Assembly (NCBI GenBank): GCA_009599575.1
Contig: VWND01000084.1
Span: forward strand, 1-64,000
Reading direction: 5' to 3'
Source of the DNA: Blumeriella jaapii
Lineage: Eukaryota > Ascomycota > Leotiomycetes > Helotiales > Drepanopezizaceae
Length of the DNA: 64,000 bases
Shown here: piece by piece, positions 11,211-23,341 of the stretch
Layout of the letters: every line of letters begins with the position of its first letter
Position numbering within the stretch: the stretch's first letter is position 1
The notes under the pieces: model-generated
Told to the model about the DNA's origin: nothing
What the model saw: only the letters and a program-made list of their open reading frames with translations
Databases searched by the model: none
Position numbers and translations under genes: made by a program

Positions 11211-12007
11211 ATGAGCGAGGAGGGATCGAGAGAGCCAGCAGCCTCGTCAGAGCAGAAGGCGTAAGTGGCACAACGTCTCGACATCTCATCCCAATCCACC
11301 GGTTTCTCTCGTAATACTACGCCCCGGGCCGTGGAGTTCCCATGATGCAAAAACCAAAAGACATGGCTCATGTAAAATCTCAAGCACGCTTTTTGCCTCC
11401 GATCAAGCAACACATTATCCGCACCCCGAACTCTCTCTCCCGCCGCCCGGTCTGCACTTGGACTTCCGCATCTCAGTCGCCCTGAACCCTCTCATCTCCG
11501 TCGGCCCAGTGCCCTTCGGCCATCGAAACTGGATCTCTTTCTCCGGGGGGTCGTTCTCCGGGGCCTGGGGATCCGGCGTGGTTCTGGTAGGACCTTCACT
11601 CCCCTCTTCCCTTCTTCTCCCCCAGCGCAAAATCGGGAGGGCACGTAGCTCACGGTGTGAAGCCCGGCGGCCAGGACAGCCAGCTCCGCATGGGCGACGG
11701 CGCAGCTCACCTGGAAGCCAGCTACATCTTGCAGACGGCCGACAACCCGCCCGCTCACATCGTGGTCAAGACGAGAGGATGGCGAACGGGGCCGCCGGAG
11801 GTCCTCGCTAGGCTTCTGGATCCCAACGCGGGCCCCGTGGATCCGAGGAGCTACAAGTTCCGCCTGTTCATCGAGCTGGAGACCGGCGATGAGAGGTACA
11901 CGGAAAAGATCAACCACGGGATGTGGGTGGGCAGTGGTATGAGGACAGGCACTGAGGTTGTTTATGAGTTGGTCGTCTCGATTCCCGCCATGGGAGATTC
12001 TCACTGA
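11211..12007 (+). CDS. DUF3237 domain protein
   Basis: Resembles the small DUF3237 beta-barrel family found in bacteria and fungi, whose biochemical role is not established. Three exons give about 198 aa: 11211-11260, 11385-11586 and 11663-12007. The core shows SVALNPLISVGPVPFG, then GGSFSG...GSGVVL joined to PGGQDSQL, the usual order of family blocks; AHLEASYILQT and a C-terminal YELVVSIP strand follow. Intron 2 is placed at GTAGGA...GTGAAG because this gives an exact L-P-G-G join in phase. Exon 1 and the first acceptor are less certain: the ATG with a GTAAGT donor is attractive and keeps frame, but homology is weak there. No signal peptide, so probably cytosolic. Confidence 0.72.
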
Positions 12008-13075
12008 CAGAAGCAGTGCTTATCGTGTTTCTTGACCACGTAGAGGATTGCTAGACATGCATCTCATCAGCCTTGCTTCTTTTCTTTCTCACGATTCTCC
12101 GAATGCATCGAGCTTTCTTTCCACGCCTCCGACTCGAGGCTTTCGAGGTGCCAGTTGCGCTAGAAGCCTGCGTTAGATCCACGCTGCGCTTGGGGTTCTA
12201 GTCCAACCAACCTGCGCTTGACTAGGTGATGTCTGAGCACGGCGCTCTCGTCACATTCTACTTCACATTCCGTCGTTCTCCTCGTCTTTGTTGCACATCG
12301 CAACTCATAGCAGGGTATAGTTGTACGTCAAGACCCAGGCCAGGGGCCTAAGTCGCCCCGACGTCTCGCTGCCTCCCGTGCTGTCTTACCTCACCACATC
12401 CAATTCAGCCACATCGTCCAAGTGACACATGGTTTTCCCATGTGCACATTTTAGTGACAGATATGATTAGCTTGATCATCCTTTCCTCCCCATACCAATA
12501 GTGTGCCAACCTCCAACCCCGGGGAGTTCTCGCTCGGAACCGGAGTGCGTTGTTTGCTGCGCGAGACGTGTTCGTGGTGAGCTCTCACGAAAGCTTGAGC
12601 GAGCAGATCAGGATCAAAGCATACAGGCCGTGATAACACAGGTTTAGCGATTGAGAACACCTTCGATGCCTCCTGCTCACTGACGGCCAGGTTGGCGGAC
12701 TCCACTCCCGTTGTCGAGCTGCAAGTGGCGGTGAGGTGGCCCGTAGGCACCGAAATGCTATGATCTTGCGTTCTTGACCTCTTTTCGAGATCCCGCTCTA
12801 TCGTTCAGATCCCTTTCATCCACGTTGCTGTTTTGTTTCAGCTGAGGCGACTCGTTTTTTCACTACAGGTATGGTGGCATGAGGTCCACCCAGACCAAAG
12901 AAGAGTTTCCACGCAGGCGGATTCGGCTGCTACACCGTTTACCACCCCTCGCGGGATTGGCAATCTTTCATCGTGTCCGTATTGCACTGGGTCGCACATA
13001 TAAAGATACATACATACATTTACACAGTCTACTTCGCGTTCCAGAAGACCGCGGGCCAATCAATTCCCTCTCCCT
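12008..13075. other. Intergenic spacer
   Basis: About 1.1 kb between convergent genes. A minus-strand ORF of 99 codons (12451-12750) has no recognisable domain and is not called. Nothing else notable. Confidence 0.5.
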
Positions 13076-15794
13076 CTAATTCTCGTCCCAGAAACCACGG
13101 CTCGTCTTCGCGTTCAGCGCGCCCTGGAGTGGAGCCGACGCGAATGGTACCGCTCTCTTCCGCGAGCCGGCCACACCCGCCCTCTGGCTAAAGTTTCCAA
13201 ACCCCTCATACTCCCCCAAGCTCGGCGGCAAGTCCGCCACGGCCGTTCCCCAGCTACTCTCCGTGCTCCCAAGCGTGAGCACGAGTTCCTTGCCGTCCGT
13301 GAAGAACGAGTGGTCGATCCAGTTCTTCGTGTAGGGCTCCCCGTTCAGCGTCGCGGATTGGATGTAGATGTTCTGGTAGCTCGCGTCGAAGTTGACGTTC
13401 CGCACTCTGGCCGTCTTGTTGGTCTCTGGCGAGGTGATGGCCACGCTTTCGAAATAAGGCGGGATGATCAGGTAGACGTCCTGTCCTGGGTTGGGGAACA
13501 GCCCGATCATGGAGAACGCCAGGAAGGAGCCCATGGCTCCGCTGTCGTCGTTGCCGGGGAGTCCGGCATGGGTCGGCTGGAAGAAGGCTGGCACGTAGAA
13601 GTGAGACCTCTTGGCAGAGAGCGCGGGACGGCCGGCGTAGTGGTATTGGAAGACGGTGAGGAACGCCGGCTCGTTGCCGATGTAAGTGATGCCTTTGTCG
13701 TGGAGGTAGTCCAGACGCTCGACGAATGCCGCTGGACCTCCGAAAGTGGTGATCAGAGAGGCTTGATCGTGGGGTACGAAGCTGACGGGATGCTGTCAGC
13801 GCGGAGGTCTTTTTTACGTGGAGGGATTGGCTTACAAGGAGTATTCCCAGATCGAGCTCTCAAAGGTCTCGCCGGCAGTGTTCTGCAAAGAGCAGACACT
13901 GTTCGGGTTCGGGTCTATGTTGCTGCAGGTCAGTGGGTCCTGTAGACCGAAAGTCTGGTTGAGATATCGAGGCTGGAAAAATCCTTCGAACCCCGTGTTC
14001 GTGCCGTTGATGAACGACGTCTGGTCCGCTTTGAAGAGGTTCTTCCAGTTCCCGCTGCGAGCTGCGTACTTTTCGACATCGGCTTCCTTGCCACCGAGTC
14101 CGGCAGCCATCTTCATGATCACGAAGTCATTGTAACTGTACTCTAAAGTTCGGGAAAGACTCCTGGTCATCGTGCCAAAGCCCTTGTAGTCAAAGTCTTG
14201 CACGGGGATGTAGCCGAGGGACTTCCAGCTGTCGAGACCACCTCGCCCGTTACAGCACCAATCGAAAGGCTCTTCTTCGGCGTCTTTGACCACGGCTTCG
14301 TAGCCGGTGTTCCAGTCGATGCCATCTTTGATGCCTTTGAGGTAGGCATCAGCGAGAACGTTATCGGCATTCGAGCCTCCTTGCGTGTAGCCTTTGCACA
14401 GACTCATGCGGCAGTCTGGCAGCCAGCCTTCATGCTTGTACGTATCGATGAGAGACCGTATCTGGCGTGCGACTGTACGCGGATCAAGTATCGTCAAGAA
14501 GGGCATCTGCGACCTGAAGAGATCCCAAATGCTGTAAGGCGTCAGCTCGCTTACCACATGACATCACGTGCGTTTGTTGACTTGCCAGTAGAAGGAGTCA
14601 AAGTAAGGCTCATCGCTTTGCCACAGCGGATTCTCGCCGGTGTAGTCCTGAGGATTCACCATCGTCCTGTAGATCCCGGAGTAGAAGTTCGTCAAAATGG
14701 AGGAGTTGATTCCTGTGGTGCTAACAGAAATCGGCTTGATTTTCGCCCTCCACATGCTCTCTGCCGCACTCTTGGTCGCGTCGAAATCAAACCCAGGGAT
14801 CTCGTTCTCGGCGCTCGAGCACGCTTGAGCGCTGCTGATCATGCTCACTCCGACTCGTGCAAGGATCGTGGTATTGCGGTGAGGATGGAATCGAACGAAC
14901 GCCCCCCCCGGTAAGGGATAACCGTTGATGGATCGCGAGACGACCAGGTTCTTCACCTCAGCACTAGCACGGCTGTTCACGAAGATGCCATTGTCTCGAA
15001 TCTTGCCTCCGGAGAAATCAGCACAGAAGTAGGCCACATAGTTCCCCGTCCCGAAACTGGGAAGAAATCGCGCGTGTCCGGTTATGCGGCCCGTGGCGGC
15101 ATCCACGTCCACCGTCCCGTTGTCTTGCCGGGAATCAGACAGGTCCGTCAGGTCCATGAGGATCAGAGGACTCGAGGCGTTCGCACTAGCGTTGGAAGCT
15201 GGGAACGTGAATCGGAACAGCGAGGTGTGGTGGGTGGTGGTCATGTCGACGTGAACCCCACTCTCCAGCTGGAGACCAAAGTATCCTGGGGAGGCCTTCA
15301 AAGTGCCGTCGGTGAACTTGGTCTTTCGGGCTTTCTTGGGGTATGTGCACCCGTTCACATCATCGCCTGCGCAGCTGGCGTAAGGGAAAAGCGCAAAGTT
15401 GCCGAGAGATGGACTGCCTCCCGTCCCGGAGTCGTGCATGCTGGAGAACCCCGTGATGTTGGCCCCATCGGTGGTGAAGCCGCCTTGATTGCTCTGCGAA
15501 TCGGTGTCTGCGACCGCTTTTGCCATGCCTGGGTACTGTCAACTCGTGTCCTGAGCCTTGTCATATCGATGATCTTCCTACCATACGGGATGGTGGCCCC
15601 TGGGAAGATGTTTCCTGCTTATCATGTCAATGACTGCTCTCACTGTTCCACTTCTGCGGTTACTCGCCCCCATTGCTGCTCCCAATGAGCTGGTCAACAT
15701 ACTGAAGCACATCATAAGTCTCGCCGACAGCAGCCTGAGCCACCGCAAAATGGACGGCGGCCAGACCCGCGCAGATGAATCGAGCAAACGCCAT
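13076..15794 (-). CDS. Secreted GH92 alpha-mannosidase
   Basis: GH92 enzymes are calcium-dependent exo-alpha-mannosidases acting on N- or O-glycans. The ATG at 15794 begins a signal peptide (about 1-20) and YVDQLIGSSNGGNIFPGAT, the family N-terminus. Later blocks include NPLWQSDEPYFDSFYCIWD, the GYTQGGSNAD region and GNDDSGAMGSF (N677, D678, D679), equivalent to the conserved GNDDxGxMSAW carrying the catalytic base. Introns are 15615-15667, 15529-15581, 14532-14585 and 13782-13835; the five exons total 2505 nt, giving 834 aa. Two introns need GC donors (GGG|GCGAGT and TG|GCAAGT), each restoring an invariant family motif. MSAW is changed to MGSF here. Many N-glycosylation sequons suit an extracellular or vacuolar protein. 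Confidence 0.92.
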
Positions 15795-15863
15795 CGTAGG
15801 TCGTGTCAACGAATGCAGACGAAGCAGCAAAGGAGAACCCCACCAAGTAGTGAGGCAAGCTGG

Positions 15864-15874
15864 GAGTATATAAC
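15864..15874 (-). promoter_or_regulatory. Putative TATA element of the GH92 gene
   Basis: Read on the minus strand, the sequence contains TTATATAC about 70-80 nt upstream of the ATG at 15794. Position and composition suit a TATA box; there is no further support. Confidence 0.35.
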
Positions 15875-16534
15875 GCAGAAAGCATTGGTAAACTCAAATT
15901 GCGATCGCTCCATCGCCGAATCCCACGCACGTCTTATCTCCAATTTCCCTCGCAAATCAAAGACTCAAAACAGAAGATGTCATGATGCCAGAAGGTTTGT
16001 GATGCATGTTCTAGGCACATAGGAAGCACAACCTAACCATTGAAAGCTTGTCATGCGGCGGCGATCCCGGCGGGTAGAATAATTGCCGGCATCCGACATC
16101 CCCCCCCCCTTGATCATTCCAAGACGTGTATATCACCGCCCTCGCCATACATCGTTCCCTTGCCCATCGAATTTAATTGGGTTTTCTTTCCATCGTTCTT
16201 TTTGCGGTGTTCGAGTTCCGCCCTGCTGTTTCTTCCTTTCCCAATTCTTTACTCGCCCTTTGGTCTTCATAAGAACAGCGGTCGGTGAACAACTAGTGGC
16301 GATTTCATTCCATTCGTTTTCCATGTGATATGTCGCAGTTGGAAACGTCAGTAGAAGCATGGATCTTAGGATTTCTGCTGCTGATATGGGTTTCTGCATC
16401 TGGCAAGTGTAATGATATTGCAGTCCTGTTTTCCCTAGCTATTTCGAGTCAATTCCAATTCAAAGTACGGTGAAAAGAAGAACGGTTATTCTCAGATCGT
16501 GGCAAGAAATCTAATAAACGTCCTTGCAAAATCG

Positions 16535-16553
16535 AAAAAAAAAAAAAAAAAAA
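16535..16553. repeat. Poly-A run of 19 bases
   Basis: A direct homopolymer run of A followed by CTTTTTT, in intergenic DNA. It could be a retroposition scar or slippage; no flanking target-site duplication was found by eye. Confidence 0.7.
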
Positions 16554-17156
16554 CTTTTTTCATATCTGAAGCTACCTCCGTTATAGGTAGGTCGCATTCT
16601 GCAGAAGACCGCTCTCGAATCCGGGGTAATATGTTCGGCGATAGATTCGATAAACAACTTGATTGCACTGCATGAACTAGAATATCAGAAAGGTTATTAC
16701 TAGGTACCCTTGAATGTAAGACTAGATGCTGTACCTACACGACGCGGGCGACTGCAATTTCTCCTCGTTTCCCTTAGCTAGCTGATGGAATCGCCACTGT
16801 TTTTGCGTCTGTTTAAGGCGAATGGAATCCACTTGCCTAGTGGGGATTTCCTCCTTCCTTTTCACGCCTTGTAAAGTTTTGGGGCGGGGGGAGGGGGGGC
16901 AAGACTGAGTTCTTAGCGAGTTCTCTGCGGCAAACAATGCAGCGCTAGCAGAAATCAACAACGAAGCCAGAAGTTTGATAATGTCCGATATCGAAATGTT
17001 TATCGACTATCAATACAAACCTTATCCACGATTTACTGTGAAAGAATCGACAGAATGCGGACTGCTATGAGCGACCAGGACAAATCCTTAAACATTGCAG
17101 CAGATCCGAGACCAGAACCTTGCTATACAGCCCATCTTGATCATCAATCCCAAGAC

Positions 17157-18720
17157 TCAGTATAACCTCATCGTCAAGATACCCGTCCCTTTCTCTCGTA
17201 TGTCGCTTTCTGCTCTACCCCACGCGTATGCAATCGTTGTAGTGTAGGTGAACTCGCCCCACAGCTGCCTACCTTCTTCTCTCGCATCTGGTACATCGTC
17301 CCAAATCTCTGCGGGCTTCCATCCTCTGTTCGTCTCGTTTGCCATAAGGATTGGGTGCTGGCTAACGGCTAGCATGTTGAATGGCCAAGTCGCTGACCAC
17401 ACGACGAAGTACCGTTCGTAGCGAATGGGCAGACCGTACCCATTTGTGTGCTTCCGCTGAATTGCGGCAAAGAACACTGTTGTGGGATGGTCGGCGAGAC
17501 AGCTTGTGTTTTTCCGCGGGCAGAGCGTGAGCTTTAGCGATGGAGTAGCTTGGTGCCATGAGGAGGCCACCGTGAATATCACTGTCTCGGCTTTCCCGGC
17601 GGATGGGTCTACAAGGCATGACTGTTCGAAGGGGTCCGTCATGTTTTCAGTTGTGAGTCCACCACCAACGAGCTGCGCGAAACTCCGCGTCGTAGAGTTC
17701 AGTTCGTACTGCAGGAAGGATGTGGATGGAGACGGAAAGAACATGACCCAGTTCTTTTCGTATGACTGACGAGTTGACGGCGGATTCCGAGTGAGCTCTG
17801 TTAAAGTCGGGTAGGACATTAACGGGCCAGGGCCTAAACGACGAGGTGAAGAGGAGAAGGTCTCTTCGAGGGCCGGGTAGGGAATACGGAGGTCGATAGC
17901 CCAGAGGCCTATACAAGCGTAACGTGATCTATAGATTGTTAGTGACAACGATCAACCCCGGGCAGGCAAGCACACTGCGAGACTACCATTAAGACCGGCT
18001 CTCCTCTCCCAGAGTAGAACAGTCTCGGATCGTGAAAGCCCAAGATGTCAGCTAGCTCCCTCTCTTCCCCCGAACAGCTTTCTGCCGGCGTTGGAGGAAC
18101 ATCTACTTCTATCGGCGGTGTCACACATCGCAGCCCTCCACTTGGACCAAGTAGGTCCAAGTCCTCTTGCGTGCAGTACTTCTCGCGTGGTATGGTCGAG
18201 TGCTGCCCTTTGGGGTGGCAGATATTCGCTTCGCAAAGCACATTCCGCCGGTATGTCTCTCCATGAGGCGTCACCATGCTGACGATGACATACTGGTTCT
18301 GCGCCCAGGACGGAAGGGCAAAGACCGTTGGGTTCCAGAAATTGCGCTTCTCATCCAGCGCCGCAGACTTCATGGAAATGTTATACAGCAAATTAGAGAG
18401 GCGGATATGTCCTGTGAATCGATTCGGAGCGCGAGGACATGCTCTGAGATCTAGTAGAGCTCGTGGAATGATTGTGCCCGGCCCAGTTGGCGCGGCTGGG
18501 ATGGTAGACTCTGGTGTTCCCTTGTCATACCCAGATGTTGTAAATTGGTGGTTTGAATCATTGAGAGATTGATACGGATTGGAAACTCGCAGCGGTTCTT
18601 GGAACTTCGGATTTCTGGGCAGATATCGTGCGTCTGGCGCTCGAGTGTTTTGGAGAACAGAGTGTATACGAGGAAAATGACCACGAGCGGAAACCACAAT
18701 CTTTTCAACATCGAAAACAT
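17157..18720 (-). CDS. Uncharacterised type II membrane protein, propeller/glycan-enzyme-like, frameshifted
   Basis: I do not recognise a named family with certainty. The ATG at 18720 gives a short cytosolic tail and one membrane segment (about 8-22), followed by a lumenal domain of roughly 480 residues. Blocks are reminiscent of five-bladed-propeller glycan enzymes or beta-mannosyltransferases: FHDPRLFYSGRGEPVLMV, SRYACIGLWAIDLR, YEKNWVMFF and RYERYFVVWSATWPFNML. A 47-nt intron (17929-17975, CACTAAC branch) joins VVSQ to SRYACIG in phase. The anchor (TLFSKTLERQ) and the lumenal start (PDARYLPRNPKF) lie in different frames, with the break between about 18625 and 18665; summed exons are two bases over a multiple of three. 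It is divergently transcribed from the esterase-like gene at 19022, with a 301-nt gap. Confidence 0.65.
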
Positions 18721-19021
18721 CTCGAACGCGCGGGCGGCAATTGAGGTACAAGCTTCAGGAAACGTTACGAAAACACAGTTGAAGTATCCATGGGACATCT
18801 TTGCGACAAAACTGGCAGTCGCAGTATAAATCGAAATAGAAAAAGAATGAAGAACGAGAAGGAACCCGAGGCTGCTCGCGCTTGCATTGTCAGATGTGAA
18901 CACTTTACTTCCAGTACACTTCTTGAAAACTGCTCTATTCCACCATCTCCGTGCATTCTCGCCCCGGCCAAAAATCCACGATTTGAGATAGCTCTCTCAA
19001 AAGCTTTCTTGCAAATTTGTG
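18721..19021. promoter_or_regulatory. Shared divergent promoter region
   Basis: The 301 nt between the ATG at 18720 (-) and the ATG at 19022 (+) must hold the promoters and 5' UTRs of both membrane-protein genes. No clear TATA pair or known operator is visible. The head-to-head arrangement suggests co-regulation. Confidence 0.5.
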
Positions 19022-21002
19022 ATGGGCTACCATTCTCCCTTCTCCACGCCAGACAATACGCCCCTAGCACCAGAACTCGTCGAGGCGTCCACGCCATGGT
19101 CTGACGTCCTGCTTGAAGATTTGCGTACAACAGTCCAATTCAATCCACCAGCCAGGCTGGTCCATAGACTCGGAATTGCGCCTCACGGCCCTTCCAGGAA
19201 GCGCCTGCGGGGCAGGATTAAGGCGTTCTGGTCGAGTTGCTTGCTCCTCGTTGGCTTTCTGTGGATATCGAAGAGAAGTCACTCTCTCAAACCCCAGCAT
19301 GAAAAGAACGGACTAGAACGGCCGAAGCTTGATGGTCTGCGGTTCATGAATGCGAACCATCCGCACATTCGCGTAGATGATAGCCACTCCTTCCAGCCAT
19401 GCTCAGCTAACAAAACGCAGTACGTAGGTCGCTGGTTGGCAACAGCAGACGAGACGCACAAAGACGGATCGTTCCCAGGTAGTCTATCGTAACCCCACTT
19501 GAACCGAATGACTGATCTGAGATACTGTAGGTGTTTATTTCGATTTTGCATTCAATGGATCGACCACAGTGGTTCTCTCTCTCCACAACAGCGACCAGCA
19601 CGAAGTCTCCTCCACGACAAAATATCGAAAACCTTCATTGGATGTGCCCTTGCTGCCGCTGACGAACACATCGATTGCGGCCCCAGTCTCCTTGCTAGTC
19701 AGAGTCGACGACGAAGAGTACCTCGTTCTCCCAAATGCCACTTCATTTGTCTCGATCGGCCGCGGGTTGAACCCTCTATCGCGCCACGAGGTTAGGATCA
19801 TTGCCCCGTTGGCTGGAAGTGATGCCGTCGAGACCCTGCAAGTCGAGGGAATCTGGCTTGAAGAAGGCGGTCAACTGCTACCATCCGAAGGTAGTTCGAA
19901 TACGGACCTTTTGTCGCAGGACCAGCCATTGAAGGGTCACGTTCGAAAGATGCTCGAAATCGTGACCGACTTACCTGGGTCAATATCAGGACAAGACAGA
20001 CGAAAAAAGACTGGCGTCGGTCGTGGTATCCTTGGTGGAGTGCTCGGATGGGAGTATTTGCTTGGAGAAATGTTCGGAAGCGATCATGTTACGATTGGAA
20101 TGGATGGCATATGCCTGATCCCAGATTGTATAGGTGGTCGGGGAACGCCTGCTGGCCTTACTGATGTCTTCTTCCAGAGGTACGAGGGTCGCAGCTTTGC
20201 TTGATTTTGCTGATCATTGCTATCCTAGTGGCCCTGCCGGTTCAGAACAGTTTGGCCACCCTTGGTTCTTTCAAGAATACACGCCAGATGTCATGGTACT
20301 TTATGCGTTCCAGATCCCTTGTTAATCTGACAGTGGCCAGGTTCTGAACATCGGAGGCTCAGACCACGACTCCTTTCAAACATACACCCAGGAGTACAAC
20401 AAGACGACGTGGGAGCTACATGGTACCTTCGAAGAAACCTATGTCACCATGATCAAGAGAATCAGGACACTGGCATACCCGAAGTACTCGGCGGCCACCA
20501 TGGACTCCTCTCGGTACATCCACTCAGCCCGGTACGCTGCTGCGGGAGTGCCAATCTTCGTCATGAGGCCATTTCGAGGTCAACTGGAGCAGGCCACACA
20601 CGCCGTCGTCGATCGGCTTCGGAAGGATGGCGACAAAAGTGTGTTCTGGCTCGACACTTCTGGCTGGCTGAACACCGAAGTCGATCTTGATGGGCGAGCC
20701 GAGGATCAGGACTTCTTCCTTGACGGTAGGTCGGGACTCAATTCTTGTCACAAGAGAACTCGTTACTCACGCAAGCCTTAGAAGGGAGTCCATCCAAGCA
20801 ATGGCGCCTGACAGAACGTGGCAATCAGCGCGTTGCGATTCTGCTCCACATGCATGTCTGTAGATATCTCGCCCAGGAGACGGAGAAATGCGCCTTTCTT
20901 CCGCCAGAGATCTATCTGAGCAAGGCCAGGGACCACGAAGGCATCCACGTGAACGAGTTCCTCGAGGGAGAACAAGAGAGGAAGTTGAAGACGCGTTTCT
21001 GA
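19022..21002 (+). CDS. Type II membrane protein with SGNH/CE2-like esterase architecture
   Basis: Five exons give 592 aa; introns are 19479-19530, 20180-20228, 20296-20340 and 20726-20781, and exons total 1779 nt. The ATG at 19022 follows an in-frame GTG, and a membrane segment lies at about 68-83. The lumenal part starts with a jelly-roll-like region (YVGRWLATADETHKDG, then VYFDFAFNGSTTVVLSLHN). It then has GWEYLLGEMFGSDHV, a GxxD-like block VLNIGGSDHDS (about 392-401) and a C-terminal DTSGW...LTERGNQRVAILLHMHVC. This order resembles carbohydrate esterase family 2, which removes O-acetyl groups from sugars. A canonical GDS nucleophile motif is not obvious; EIVTDLPGS stands in its place, so catalysis is uncertain. 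Golgi or ER location is inferred from the anchor. Confidence 0.7.
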
Positions 21003-21628
21003 AAGCCGTAATCGATGTTCTATTCTTGGTGCCTGGTAGCGTTTGGAGTTGAGGCTGAGATCTCGGCCGGTCTCTTTGATACTTTGTTGTGTTCGGCCCA
21101 GAGTCGACAGTTGAGTCGTTTTTCAATCCGTGTAGTAGAATAGCACTAGATGCGTAAATGATAGACAAAACAAACAAAGTCTGGCATGGCATTCAAAGTA
21201 AAGTCTGGCATGGCATTATTGATCTGGCCGGTCTCGCCGGGACAGAGAAGTTGATGGGCCATGGCGCCTAGACCGCATTCGGCTCAAGCGCCTCGATGAC
21301 ATCGCTGCTAGAGAATAGCGCTCCGAAGTCCGACGAAGACGAGACCCGATGACTGGCTGGCGGCACGACAATCATGGATTAAATTTCCGACGTCTCGAAG
21401 AGTTCTCCATCTCTTCTCCAACTCCCTCTCTTCTCTTCCCATTCTTCAGACGCTCTTTGCCCGGACTGAGCCTGCCAGCTCCACCAAGAAAAAGGCAGTG
21501 ATAGCCTGCTTCGCACCACAGGCACACGGCCATCCGCGGAGCGTCGAAGCAAAGAACAGAGCTGTCGCGCAACAACAGCTGCGCTGCGACAGCAGACAGC
21601 AGACAGCACAATCTCTTGCTGACTCTCG
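21003..21628. other. Intergenic spacer upstream of the MFS gene
   Basis: About 626 nt, including a partial direct repeat of AAAGTCTGGCATGGCATT at about 21176-21216. Short minus-strand ORFs are not supported as genes. Confidence 0.5.
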
Positions 21629-23264
21629 ATGGCCTCAAAGCGGGGAGATCTGGAGCGGCGGAAGTCCACAACAGCGCATTACCAGACCTTTCCTGTGAGT
21701 CCTCCGTCATGTCATTGTGGCTCTGTGCCGAGCTTCAAGCTTCGAGTTTTGAGCTTTGAGCTTCAAGCTTCGAAGCTTCGAGGCTTCGAGGCTTCAGCTT
21801 CACCATCACTTGCCTGCTCTCATGTGCCCTGGCTGAACGATCACTGACTTCGTCCAGACACCTCCTCCCAAGAGCCGCGGTCGACCTCCCTCCTCTCCCT
21901 CCAGCTCCGGCGGGTTCGACGGCCACCACGATGGCGCAAACGGCCACTCTCCCTCAACCGACCACCGAAAATCGCCCCTCCCCAAGAAGCAACTGGCTAT
22001 GCTGGCAGTCATCGCGCTCGCCGAGCAAACAGCCCTCAACTCCATCTCGCCCTACCTCCCTCAGATGACCTCCACCTTTCCCGAAGTCGATGTGAGTCAA
22101 ATCGGGCTCTACGTAGGCACCATCGCCTCCTCCTTCGCACTGGCACAGTTCGCGACAAACTTCTTCTGGGGCTGGCTGAGCGATCGCATAGGAAGGAAAC
22201 CGGTGATCATGATGGGCACCGTGCTGACGGCGGCCTGTTTCATCGCCTTCGGCTTCTGCAGGACCTTGTGGCAGGCGATTGTCGTGCAGGCGTTCATGGG
22301 GCTGGTGAACGGGAACCAAGGGGTGATTTCTACGTGCCTAGGCGAGATCACCGACAGGAGCAACCAGAGCAAGGCTTTTGTGTACCTCCCGATCATCTAC
22401 GGACTAGGTGGTATCACTGGGCCTGCGGTGGGGGGACTGCTGGTCTTCCAAGACCACCCATTCCAGAAAGGCGTCAAGAACCCGTACCCTTACCTCCTAC
22501 CCAATCTGTTTTCGGCGATGTGCTGGTCCTGGATCTCGTGCTCACGGGTCTCTTCCTGGAAGAGAGTTTGGAGGAGGCCAAGGATTTGCCGCCGCTGCAG
22601 GAGAGAGTAGGGAACTTGTTCGGTTGGATCTGGCAGTTTACCGGCGGTTCGCACCGCCCAACGTATCTGCGCACTCATTTCAACGGCCATCGCGATTCCC
22701 GACACCGAGTCGGGTTAGAGGGCGAGAATGACACGGAGAACGAATCGGATGGCGAGAGCGAGACCCAATCGCTGCTTTCCATACGCGGCTTCTTTGCCAA
22801 CAACGAGAACCACCTTTCCAGTAAAGAAGTCTTGACCCGCGATACGATGCTCCTACTCGGCACGTATCTCGTCTTCCAGCTTTCGAACATCTCCTTCAAC
22901 TCCTTGTATCCGATCTTCGCCTCCTCGCCGCAGCCTACAGGCCGTGCGCTCTCGCCAGAGGAGATTGGGCTTTCTCTATCCTTCGCGGGCATCGTGACGA
23001 TCGTCTTCCAAGTCGGCATCTTCGGCAGGCTGAAGGAGAAGATGGGCAACAAAACGACGTACCGAGCAGGCCTCTTCCTCTTCTTCATCTCCATGCTCCT
23101 GATGCCGTGGGTCGGCCACAAGAGCGACGACCCGCTGTTCGGCATCGGCACCGGGAAGGTGTGGTTGTGGATCGAGTTGGGCTTCGTGCTGCTGGTGAAG
23201 ACCGTGGCTGCGGTGGGAGGGCTCACCAGTGCTTTACTACTCGTACGTTTTCTCCCCTGCTCTT

Positions 23265-23341
<77 letters not shown>

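Larger units (their letters stand above)
15795..17156. other. Intergenic region
   Basis: About 1.35 kb holding the upstream region of the GH92 gene and the 3' flank of the minus-strand gene that ends at 17157. It contains a C run near 16100 and a 19-base A run at 16535-16553. No gene supported. Confidence 0.55.

Noticed and set aside
12451..12750. 99-codon minus-strand ORF
   Set aside because: Some protein-like composition but no start context, intron or homology that I can recognise.
13310..13945. 211-codon + strand ORF
   Set aside because: Antisense to GH92 exons, which carry clear family motifs.
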